Origin: CAIMZW01 sp037135095
GTDB taxonomy: Bacteria; Actinomycetota; Actinomycetes; Nanopelagicales; Nanopelagicaceae
NCBI GenBank assembly: GCA_037135095.1
Contig: JBAXKZ010000004.1
Location: forward strand, 1 to 64,000
DNA: 64,000 nucleotides
Direction: 5' to 3'
Positions 37,273 to 44,415 of the stretch are shown one piece after another (position 1 is the stretch's first letter; each line of letters starts with the position of its first letter). Made by a program: the position numbers and the translations under genes. Under the pieces are notes generated by a model. The model did no database searches and was not told where the DNA came from. It saw nothing but the letters and a program-made list of their open reading frames with translations.

Positions 37273-37788
37273 TTAGATACTAATGCGTTTATCTAATTCG
37301 GAGTCCAAAGTACCCAGGCGGTACCCCTCCAATTCTTTATCCCATGCAATTCCCAGTGTGACTTCCAAAGATTCGCGCAAACTTTCGTAGGAGCGGTGTG
37401 AATTCAGTGAAGTCATGATTCGATTCTCGTGAATCATGATGTCTCCTGTGGAGCCGGTCACAGCCTGATGCAAACCAAGGTCAGGTGTACATCGATACAA
37501 GACACCTTCGCCACCAGGAGTAGGAAACTCGCGGACTTCAAATCGCAGGTAATGCCAACTTTTTAGCGTGCTCGCTATTTTGGAGGCAACGGCAGAATTA
37601 CTTCGCCATTGATACTCTGTTGCAACCGAGCCAGCGACCATCCGTTGTTGAGTCCATTCGAGTTCGATTGGGTAGCCAAATATTTGATTGAGTGACCATT
37701 GGATATGGCGAACCAACGCCCGAGGCGCGGAATAGATCCGAAGATCTCCTGAAAGTTCAGCGCTGGTAGCGGTGGCAGGCAGATTCAT
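37273..37788 (-). CDS. DUF3145 family protein
   Basis: 171-residue cytoplasmic protein of a family confined to actinobacteria, commonly next to fabF. Recognisable are the start RIYSAPRALVRHIQWSLNQI and the acidic C-terminal part. It has no catalytic motif I can name. AAGGAG lies seven bases before the ATG. Its genome position suggests a link with fatty acid synthesis, but function is unknown. Confidence 0.85.
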   Translation of the reverse strand: MNLPATATSAELSGDLRIYSAPRALVRHIQWSLNQIFGYPIELEWTQQRMVAGSVATEYQWRSNSAVASKIASTLKSWHYLRFEVREFPTPGGEGVLYRCTPDLGLHQAVTGSTGDIMIHENRIMTSLNSHRSYESLRESLEVTLGIAWDKELEGYRLGTLDSELDKRISI

Positions 37789-38020
37789 CGTGGAGCTCCT
37801 TCAAGGTGCAGTTAGCGGTGATGCGACCTTCCCCGGTCCATCAACACCTGCGCTGGCACTTATAAATCGAAGCCACGAATGCAAGGCAAATTCGCCGAAG
37901 CGAACTCCATGCATGTAATTCTCCCCCAAAGATGGAGGTTTTGGCTAGTGAGCGGGAAAAATGAGCGTGGATCCCAAGAAAGTTAGCCACAACTTTTTAG
38001 TGATTTACCTCCCACATGGC

Positions 38021-38164
38021 TATACTTTGGGCTAGTCCGACGCTTGGCAGTACCCGTTTCTCGCACACCCATCACTGGGAGCTTTGTTCGGTATCGCTGT
38101 ACAGAAGAAGACCGGCGCTTGGGGAATGCCCAGGTGTCACACAAATACCGAAGGATAAAGCTCA
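38021..38164 (+). promoter_or_regulatory. csp promoter and long structured 5' leader
   Basis: A -10 TATACT lies at 38021-38026 (weak -35 TTAGTG at 37997-38002), giving a leader of about 130 bases. In it, TTCGGTAT (38087-38094) is the exact complement of ATACCGAA (38145-38152), which overlaps the start of the ribosome site GAAGGA. Smaller hairpins CCCA-TCAC-TGGG (38068-38079) and CTTGGG-GAAT-GCCCAGG (about 38118-38134) lie around and inside the loop. This resembles cold-shock mRNA leaders whose folding changes with temperature. The remaining 37789-37996 holds no gene that I can support. Confidence 0.55.
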
Positions 38165-38368
38165 ATGGCAACAGGTACAGTTAAGTGGTTCAACTCTGAA
38201 AAAGGCTTTGGTTTCATTGCTGTAGATGGTGGCGGACAAGATGTTTTCGTTCACTACTCAGCTATTCAAGGCAACGGTTACAAGTCTCTCGAAGAGGGTC
38301 AAGCCGTAACTTTTGAAGTAGTTCAGGGTCCAAAGGGTCCTCAGGCTGACGCAGTTAATCCTGCCTAA
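38165..38368 (+). CDS. csp: Cold shock protein
   Basis: 67-residue CspA-family single-strand nucleic acid chaperone. RNP1 motif KGFGFI and RNP2 VFVHYS are both present; start MATGTVKWFNSEKG. AAGGA lies nine bases before the ATG. Monocistronic between its own promoter and a strong terminator. Confidence 0.97.
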   Translation: MATGTVKWFNSEKGFGFIAVDGGGQDVFVHYSAIQGNGYKSLEEGQAVTFEVVQGPKGPQADAVNPA

Positions 38369-38388
38369 TCACCTTTAACAGTAAAAAA

Positions 38389-38416
38389 GCGAGCCAGTTC
38401 GCTGGCTCGCTTTTTT
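38389..38416 (+). terminator. Intrinsic terminator after csp, probably working both ways
   Basis: GCGAGCCAG and CTGGCTCGC form a perfect nine-pair stem closed by a TTCG tetraloop, followed by six T. Six A precede it, so it can also end transcription of the convergent M23 peptidase gene on the other strand. Confidence 0.95.
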
Positions 38417-38430
38417 CATGCCCATAATCT

Positions 38431-39033
38431 TTAATAACTCGGAATCTTAGGTACGGTTCCGATCTTCTTCTCTAAGGCAGCAACTGACTTTGCCGGCGAG
38501 AGATCTTTACCAATCCGCCACGCATCCAAGAATTTCCACGGATATAACTCACCGCGTCGAACCCACCAAGTTCCTTTTGGGGTTGGCCAAGAAATTCCAA
38601 AATGTAAATGTGTTGCTAACCCTTTTGCATCACCACTATTTCCAACATAACCAATTACATCGCCCGCGCTGACGCGCAACCCGGGCACCATGCTCATTGG
38701 TATCTTTGATAAGTGCGAGCCGTAGTAGCGCACGCCATCATCACCAACGACAGAGATTGATAGTCCACCGCGATCGGCACCAAGGTTGGTCTTCCAAGTG
38801 AAGCGATCTATGCGGTTTACCTCATCTACAACGCCCGAAAACGGGGCGACAAATTTGCAGCCTTTTTGGGTCAAAATATCGGTAGCTGGATAGTTATGGT
38901 GATATCGCCCGTACCCAACTTTGCAGCCCGATATTGGAAATAGATATTTCGGAGCTGCATGGGCTGGAGTGATAGCCAAGAGTGCGCTCGTGCTCAAAAG
39001 TACCGAAAGAAGCATCGAGGTTCGTCTCATCAT
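38431..39033 (-). CDS. Secreted M23-family peptidase (LytM/lysostaphin type)
   Basis: 200 residues. Signal peptide of about 26 residues ending AITPAHA. M23 core: first metal ligands H and D in HHNYPATDI, then HLHFGIS. It should cut peptide bridges in peptidoglycan. The ATG at 39033 is preferred over upstream ATGs at 39057 and 39045 because TATGCT sits seven bases before it and the resulting signal peptide has normal length. tRNA-Met lies back to back on the other strand. Confidence 0.87.
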   Translation of the reverse strand: MMRRTSMLLSVLLSTSALLAITPAHAAPKYLFPISGCKVGYGRYHHNYPATDILTQKGCKFVAPFSGVVDEVNRIDRFTWKTNLGADRGGLSISVVGDDGVRYYGSHLSKIPMSMVPGLRVSAGDVIGYVGNSGDAKGLATHLHFGISWPTPKGTWWVRRGELYPWKFLDAWRIGKDLSPAKSVAALEKKIGTVPKIPSY

Positions 39034-39059
39034 GTCGCTTAGCATAGACTCGCCCATCG

Positions 39060-39133
39060 GGGGCGGTAGCTCAGTTGGTTAGAGCCCGGAACTCATAATT
39101 CCGTCGTCGTCGGTTCGAGCCCGACTCGCCCCA
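39060..39133 (+). tRNA. tRNA-Met (CAT), elongator type
   Basis: 74 bases. Acceptor GGGGCGG pairs with TCGCCCC plus discriminator A; D arm GCTCAGTTGGTTAGAGC; anticodon arm CGGAA-CTCATAA-TTCCG with anticodon CAT; T arm GTCGGTTCGAGCCCGAC. CCA is not encoded. The anticodon loop matches elongator methionine tRNA, but a lysidine-modified tRNA-Ile with the same gene anticodon cannot be fully excluded. Confidence 0.93.
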
Positions 39134-39147
39134 CTTTCAGTAAATGG

Positions 39148-40020
39148 CTATTCGGTTGGCGATCTAAAAGCCTTCATGATGGAAGCGGCTGCGCCAGATA
39201 ACTCAGCCGGAATCACCCATATCTTGCTAGCTGTTCCGTTAGCAATCGCCGGTAGTTGCTCTAAATATTTGTAGGCCAATACCTTTTCATCGGGATTCGC
39301 GGCATGAATAGCGTTAAATACTTTGGCGATGGCAGTTGCTTCACCTTCGGCACGAATAACGGCGGCTTGCGCCTCGCCTTCGGCCCGAAGAATATCGGCT
39401 TGACGTGCTCCTTCGGCGCTCAGAATCTGGCTTTGCTTCTCACCCTCGGCAGTAAGAATTGCAGCACGCTTATCGCGGTCAGCGCGCATCTGCTTCTCCA
39501 TAGACTCTTGGACACTTGGAGGTGGCTCAATCGCCTTAATTTCCACGCGATTGACGCGCACTCCCCATTTGCTTGTTGCTTCGTCTAAAACGCCACGTAG
39601 CACAGCGTTTATGTGATCTCTAGAAGTCAGCGCCTTCTCTAAATCAAGACCACCAACCGAGTTTCGAAGCGTAGTCACAACAAGCTGTTCGATTCCTTGG
39701 ATGTAATTTTCGATTTCGTAGGTTGCAGACTTGGCATTGGTAACCTGAAAATAAATTACGGTATCGATATTTACAACTAAATTATCTTCAGTGATCACGG
39801 GTTGTGGCGGGAAAGAGACAACTTTCTCACGCAAATCGACCAGCGGTCGAAGTTTGTCGATTCCTGGGAAAATTAAATTGAGACCTGGTTCCAGGGTGCG
39901 GTGATATTTGCCCAATCGTTCCACGACGCCGGCATTGGCTTGAGGAATAATCTTGATCGCTAGCGCCACAATTACGATAGCAATGACCACCAGGATCGCG
40001 AATACCGCCGATGTATACAT
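39148..40020 (-). CDS. SPFH/stomatin-like membrane protein
   Basis: 290 residues. One N-terminal membrane helix (about 4-24), SPFH/band 7 domain beginning IIPQANAGVVERLGKYHRTL, then an Ala/Glu-rich coiled-coil (QILSAEGARQADILRAEGEA). Close to QmcA-type proteins thought to form membrane scaffolds. The ATG at 40020 is preferred over TTG at 40023 because GGGAG lies upstream. Paired with an NfeD protein, as usual. Confidence 0.93.
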   Translation of the reverse strand: MYTSAVFAILVVIAIVIVALAIKIIPQANAGVVERLGKYHRTLEPGLNLIFPGIDKLRPLVDLREKVVSFPPQPVITEDNLVVNIDTVIYFQVTNAKSATYEIENYIQGIEQLVVTTLRNSVGGLDLEKALTSRDHINAVLRGVLDEATSKWGVRVNRVEIKAIEPPPSVQESMEKQMRADRDKRAAILTAEGEKQSQILSAEGARQADILRAEGEAQAAVIRAEGEATAIAKVFNAIHAANPDEKVLAYKYLEQLPAIANGTASKIWVIPAELSGAAASIMKAFRSPTE

Positions 40021-40046
40021 CAACTCTCCCTTATGACTCGTTCTTT

Positions 40047-40472
40047 CTAATTCACGGCGGCCACGATGGCCACCGCGCCTTCAATTCTTAAGACTGATAC
40101 CGCAACTCCGGCTTCGATAACTCCCGAATCGCAATGAGCCGTCCAAATCTCATTCTTCAATTTTATCGAACCTGAATCTGAAGTTACTTTCTCAACTGTT
40201 ACAGCGATCTTTGAAATTAGCGCTTCAATCCCAGTGTCATTAAGTGGCGTCTTCTGAAATATAAACTTAGAGGCAAAGGGGCGCAGCAGACCCAAGCTGA
40301 TTACGGCAACCACAACTAAAACCAGCCACTGAGCAAAAGTGTCACCGAACAAAAGATTTGTAATTCCAGCGGCAAGCGCCGCTAAGGCAAAGGAGGCAAA
40401 AAGCAAAGCCGTGGTCAGTATTTCGACGAGTACACAGATGCCCGCCAGCGCGAACCACATCCAAGCCGACAT
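40047..40472 (-). CDS. NfeD-family membrane protein
   Basis: 141 residues. Two or three membrane segments (about 5-30 and 45-62) and a C-terminal OB-fold (residues about 80-141). The short NfeD type, always near a stomatin gene; the two are thought to act together in the membrane. GAGGGG lies before the ATG. Exact function unknown. Confidence 0.9.
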   Translation of the reverse strand: MSAWMWFALAGICVLVEILTTALLFASFALAALAAGITNLLFGDTFAQWLVLVVVAVISLGLLRPFASKFIFQKTPLNDTGIEALISKIAVTVEKVTSDSGSIKLKNEIWTAHCDSGVIEAGVAVSVLRIEGAVAIVAAVN

Positions 40473-40568
40473 GACGCCCCTCTGCTCTTTTATATGACGC
40501 TACCACTGTTTTCGAGGATTCGATAGGGAAGAACTGGTGAAGGTTCCTTGCAGCTCAGGCTTTTAAGG

Positions 40569-40574
40569 TACCTT
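40569..40574 (+). promoter_or_regulatory. -10 element (TACCTT) of a probable leaderless promoter
   Basis: TACCTT, six bases (CTATTT), then GTG at 40581. This decides the start of the small DnaX-like gene among several options. Confidence 0.5.
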
Positions 40575-40580
40575 CTATTT

Positions 40581-40850
40581 GTGGCCGAAACTGATTTCAT
40601 GGATCTAAAAGCGAGTTGGAATAAGGTCTTGGACGATCTGCTCTCGATAAATCGAATTGCTTGGCTGGCTTTTTTTGATGCGAGACTTGTTGAATTAAAG
40701 GATAAGACCTTGGTGCTCAGTTTTGCCGATAGTCAGAAACTAAGTGGCGACCACGATTTTTCCCTCGCCCGCAATCCGAAACATCTTACGGAGCTAAAGA
40801 CCAGTATTTTTAAAGTAACCGGAATAGTTTTAGAAATTGAAGAGCGATGA
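40581..40850 (+). CDS. Small protein resembling the DnaX (gamma/tau) C-terminal domain
   Basis: 89 residues from the GTG at 40581 (ATG at 40599 and TTG at 40548 are alternatives). The pattern W-x2-VL-x2-L...NR-x2-W-x-AF, then L-x-LSF, and a final L-x2-I-x2-VTGIVLEIEE follows the small alpha/beta domain that comes after the clamp-loader collar domain of actinobacterial DnaX proteins. No AAA+ part is present. Its role is unknown; it might bind a DNA polymerase III partner. The next gene, a lysozyme, overlaps it by four bases. The assignment is by eye and moderate. Confidence 0.6.
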   Translation: MAETDFMDLKASWNKVLDDLLSINRIAWLAFFDARLVELKDKTLVLSFADSQKLSGDHDFSLARNPKHLTELKTSIFKVTGIVLEIEER

Positions 40851-42184
40851 AACGATTTGGCCTCGTCCTTGTTTTGCTTCTTACCCTAATCACCGATCAA
40901 TCCTTTGCTGTGACTCCGGCCAAGATCGTGGCCGCAGGGCCAGGTTCACTGATTCACGGCGTTGATATCAGTCGTTGGCAACACCCCGGTGGGAAGCCCA
41001 TTGATTTTAAGAAGATGTATAAGGCTGGTATCAGATTTGCCATCATCAAAGGATCAGATTCCATCGATGCCGCGGATGCCACAGCATTTAAATATTTGAA
41101 GATCGATCGGGCAGCTGCCCAGGCAGTGGGAATTTATACTGGTTTCTACCAATATGTAACGCTGCCCGACAGCACGGATCCAACTTTCATCGCCACAGAT
41201 GCCAAAGCTCAGGCGCAGAAGATGATTTGGCGGTTGGCTTCAATCGGCGGGTATACGACTCGCGATCTACCAGTCGCTTTGGATCTCGAGAACAATTGTG
41301 TTCGCAAAGATGCATCGGGGACATGTACCAAATTCATAAATCGGAAGTTTGTAACTATCTGGGCGCAGACTTGGCTTGATGAAGTGGCAAGTCGAACTGG
41401 GCGAAAACCTTTCATTTACTCGTATCCACAGTTCCTTGAGAATGCAATGGATCGATCGGTTGCGTTGGCACAATATCCACTCTGGGTCGCGCAATATAAA
41501 TTGAATCCGGCAACCTCAGTGGAAAAAGTTGGATTGAAAGTTTCTGGTTGTTACGCACATTCATGGACCTTGGCTAATTGCACTACACAATGGCAATTCT
41601 GGCAGTACACCTCGTGCGGCATCGGATCAAAGTATGGAATTCCGACCGATCGGGTTGACCTAAATGTATTTTCCGGCTCATCGACCAGTTTCTACGCTCT
41701 TACAAGCGGGACCTGGCAACCGACACAGGTCGATTTTCTACCGAGCGATGAGCCGACAAATATGAAGATAGTTTCCGTGACGGCAACAAGTACCAAAGAT
41801 CCCGCGCAGATAGTCGTGGATGTGTTGCGCCCTGATGGAACCCCAGTCGTTACTGGTACCGTGGATTTTCGCTCGCTAGATTCCGTAATCACCAGCGGTA
41901 CCCAACGAGTCGTCCGTTCTGCGACTGGCCGTTGGACCGTATTTGCTTCAAAGTTAGTGGCCGGCCATTATTTAGGTTTAGTTGAATTTGTTGATCCAAC
42001 TGGAGTCCATGCGGCAACAAGTCAACCAATCGAATTTGATATTGCGCCCGGTCCGACGCCTTCGCCAACCCCCAAGCCAACGGGATCACCTACGCCGAAG
42101 CCGACTCCTACGATCAAGCCGACCCCAACCTTAAAGCCAACCCCCACTCCAGTCGATGCCTGTAAAGGGCAGATCAGAAATTAA
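40847..42184 (+). CDS. Secreted GH25 lysozyme with Ig-like domain and Pro/Thr tail
   Basis: 445 residues. Signal peptide 1-21. GH25 muramidase domain about 35-285, with HGVDISRWQ at its start (Asp40) and the catalytic Asp146 and Glu148 in VALDLENN. Residues about 305-400 look like an Ig-like (bacterial) domain. The tail (about 402-436) repeats PTP/KPT, a flexible wall-spanning linker, and ends DACKGQIRN without an LPxTG motif or membrane helix. It cleaves the glycan strand of peptidoglycan, either its own wall's in remodelling or other cells'. It ends tail to tail with the alpha-galactosidase gene (4-base overlap). Confidence 0.9.
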   Translation: MKRFGLVLVLLLTLITDQSFAVTPAKIVAAGPGSLIHGVDISRWQHPGGKPIDFKKMYKAGIRFAIIKGSDSIDAADATAFKYLKIDRAAAQAVGIYTGFYQYVTLPDSTDPTFIATDAKAQAQKMIWRLASIGGYTTRDLPVALDLENNCVRKDASGTCTKFINRKFVTIWAQTWLDEVASRTGRKPFIYSYPQFLENAMDRSVALAQYPLWVAQYKLNPATSVEKVGLKVSGCYAHSWTLANCTTQWQFWQYTSCGIGSKYGIPTDRVDLNVFSGSSTSFYALTSGTWQPTQVDFLPSDEPTNMKIVSVTATSTKDPAQIVVDVLRPDGTPVVTGTVDFRSLDSVITSGTQRVVRSATGRWTVFASKLVAGHYLGLVEFVDPTGVHAATSQPIEFDIAPGPTPSPTPKPTGSPTPKPTPTIKPTPTLKPTPTPVDACKGQIRN

Positions 42185-44301
42185 GAAACTTTCACTATTG
42201 AAATTAAAATGGCATTTTCTGGCGCCAAAATCGGTGGCCTGACCCCGATATTTGCTAGCGCAGCTCCACTAAGTTTCACGCCCTTAAGCCATGGCGGGTT
42301 CTTAATCTGAAGGGCGCGAGGTTTACCCACTTCATTTAATACCTTTACTTCATAAAGTGATTCTGGTTCGAGCCCTGGTAGTAGCGCCATTGCCGGAAAG
42401 GTGGATTCGTTCATCCGATGCTGAACATAGGCAAAGAGCGCCTCGCTCTTATCTTGGGCAACTACGCCATATAAAAAAGCGTTGGAATCTGGATGATCAA
42501 CTCGAATGGAACGACCAGAGTGAAGTAGCCCTCGCTTTGCTTTATAGAGGGCGGCCCACTTCTTCAAAATTTCCAACTCTTCTGGATTTGCTTCAGTGAC
42601 GTTCCATTCAATTCCAGCGTGACCGAAGATGGCATTTACAGCACGAAAGCTGATCTCATGTGTTCGCGCTGTTTGATGTCCATGCGTCGGGCCGATATGG
42701 GTTCCAAGCATTTCTGGTGGAATAACTAATCCGGTCCAACGTTGAATTGTTTGGCGCTCCAATGCATCGTTATTATCGCTGGTCCAGAATCGATCGACGA
42801 GATCGACGATACCCAAATCAACCCGGGCACCACCGGAGGCGCAACTTTCAATCTCCAACTTTGGGTGACGACGTTTTAATTCGGCGAAGAGGCGATAAAT
42901 TGCCGCCGTTTGATTGTGAATGGCCGCCTGTCCCAAGTGTCCAGCATCGACCAAAGTTCGGTTGTGATCCCATTTGATGTAGGCAATGTTGTATTCGGAA
43001 AGAATTGCATCGACCTGGCCCAATATGTGGTCAAATGCACCTTTATGTGTTAAATCCAGCACTAACTGGTGGCGCTGTAGCGGCGGTACCCGATCAGCTT
43101 CATGCAGAATCCACTCCGGATGAGCGCGATAAAGATCAGAATCTGGATTTACCATTTCGCCTTCAAACCAAAGTCCGAACTCAATTCCCTTATCGTTAAT
43201 ATATTTAACGATCGAACTGAGCCCGTGTGGCCAAACTGCTGGGTCGACTACCCAGTCGCCAAGGCCCGCAAAATCATTTCGGCGATCGTGGAACCAGCCA
43301 TCATCCAAAACCATGCGCTCTACGCCAATCTCCGCTGCTACATCAGTTATCTGGCGAATCGTTTCTTCATCATGGGCAAAATAAACCGCTTCCCAGACAT
43401 TTAAAGTCAATGGTCGGGGTCTGATATTTGTTGGATGAGTTGCTCGAGCTCGAAGCCATGAGTGATAGTTGCTGCTAAGTCCGTCTAATCCCAGGTTGCT
43501 GTAATTTGCGATCACACCTGGCACTTGATAGCTCCCGCCCGGAGCCAGAATGATTTCGCCAGGCATCAATAGTTCACCGGCACCTATTGATTGGACGCCA
43601 TCAGCTAATCGCTCAACGTGATGAACCGAGTTTCCACTCCAAGCCATGCTGAGCGCCCAGTTTTCGCCACTAGCAAAATTAGAATTTGGCGTCATTGCTA
43701 TTTGAGCGATTGTGTAATCGTGCCCTGAGCGACCTTCACGTATTTCACGAGTTGTTAGACCAGCAACGATCGGGTGGCGTTGGGGGTGACGTTCATGAGA
43801 CCAGCGGCCAGTGAAATCCATTACCTCTTTGGCGCGATCTGGAAGTGGAAGCCAATAAACAAATTGATCAACGGAATAATTAGCTGAGCCATGATTGGTA
43901 AGAATCGCATCAACCTTCAAAATGCCTTCAACGGTCAAGCGATATGAAAGTTCTAGCGATAGTTGCGCAGCTTCATCACTGAGTTGAGCCACAAGCACAT
44001 TGCCCTGATGGGAATAGTCGACCAGCGAAAACTGGGTCGACCAGGCCTTTCCATTTCGATGGCCGGAGAGTGATGGATGGCCTTGAAAGCCCCGGGAGTA
44101 TTCGCGAAGAACTCCTGGTGTTGGCGGGATATCCAAACTGCTGTGAGCAACTGAATTAGTCATGGCAGCGCTTAGGTCATCGGAAGAACCAAGGAGGAGC
44201 AAATCCTTGCCCCAATATAAAATTGATAGAACTTTTTCATGCACTTCAAAGACAACGGACGAATTATCCGACCGAAGTTGAATAACAGCGCGCTCACTCA
44301 T
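42181..44301 (-). CDS. Alpha-galactosidase (GH36)
   Basis: 706 residues, no signal peptide, cytoplasmic. N-terminal beta-sandwich (about 1-290), then the (beta/alpha)8 barrel. Nucleophile Asp445 in YIKWDHNRTL; acid/base region WTSDNNDALERQ (Ser508-Asp512). It releases galactose from melibiose, raffinose and plant galactosides. GAGGGAG upstream of the ATG makes a strong ribosome site. It diverges from lacZ across a 114-base control region. Confidence 0.94.
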   Translation of the reverse strand: MSERAVIQLRSDNSSVVFEVHEKVLSILYWGKDLLLLGSSDDLSAAMTNSVAHSSLDIPPTPGVLREYSRGFQGHPSLSGHRNGKAWSTQFSLVDYSHQGNVLVAQLSDEAAQLSLELSYRLTVEGILKVDAILTNHGSANYSVDQFVYWLPLPDRAKEVMDFTGRWSHERHPQRHPIVAGLTTREIREGRSGHDYTIAQIAMTPNSNFASGENWALSMAWSGNSVHHVERLADGVQSIGAGELLMPGEIILAPGGSYQVPGVIANYSNLGLDGLSSNYHSWLRARATHPTNIRPRPLTLNVWEAVYFAHDEETIRQITDVAAEIGVERMVLDDGWFHDRRNDFAGLGDWVVDPAVWPHGLSSIVKYINDKGIEFGLWFEGEMVNPDSDLYRAHPEWILHEADRVPPLQRHQLVLDLTHKGAFDHILGQVDAILSEYNIAYIKWDHNRTLVDAGHLGQAAIHNQTAAIYRLFAELKRRHPKLEIESCASGGARVDLGIVDLVDRFWTSDNNDALERQTIQRWTGLVIPPEMLGTHIGPTHGHQTARTHEISFRAVNAIFGHAGIEWNVTEANPEELEILKKWAALYKAKRGLLHSGRSIRVDHPDSNAFLYGVVAQDKSEALFAYVQHRMNESTFPAMALLPGLEPESLYEVKVLNEVGKPRALQIKNPPWLKGVKLSGAALANIGVRPPILAPENAILISIVKVS

Positions 44302-44415
44302 GAACTTTCTCCCTCTTTTTGCCCAACAACCACCCGTGAGGTTACTAGGAAACTTTCCTTTCTAATTCTATTTTCACTAGAGTTCGGAAGGTAACCGTCA
44401 CGAGTGGAGACTTAA
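44302..44415 (+). promoter_or_regulatory. Divergent control region between alpha-galactosidase and lacZ
   Basis: It contains the perfect 13-base palindrome AGGAAA-C-TTTCCT (44347-44359), flanked by a pair of related inverted elements CCGTGAGGTTAC (44334-44345) and GTAACCGTCACG (44391-44402). Both ribosome sites (GAGGGAG for the minus gene, TGGAG for lacZ) are at the ends. The symmetry suggests a dimeric sugar-responsive regulator acting on both genes; no regulator gene is in the cluster. Confidence 0.55.

Noticed and set aside
39030..39057. Longer N terminus of the M23 peptidase (ATG at 39057)
   Set aside because: It would place the -10-like TATGCT inside the coding region and give a signal peptide with an odd acidic front; the start at 39033 fits better, though this is not certain.
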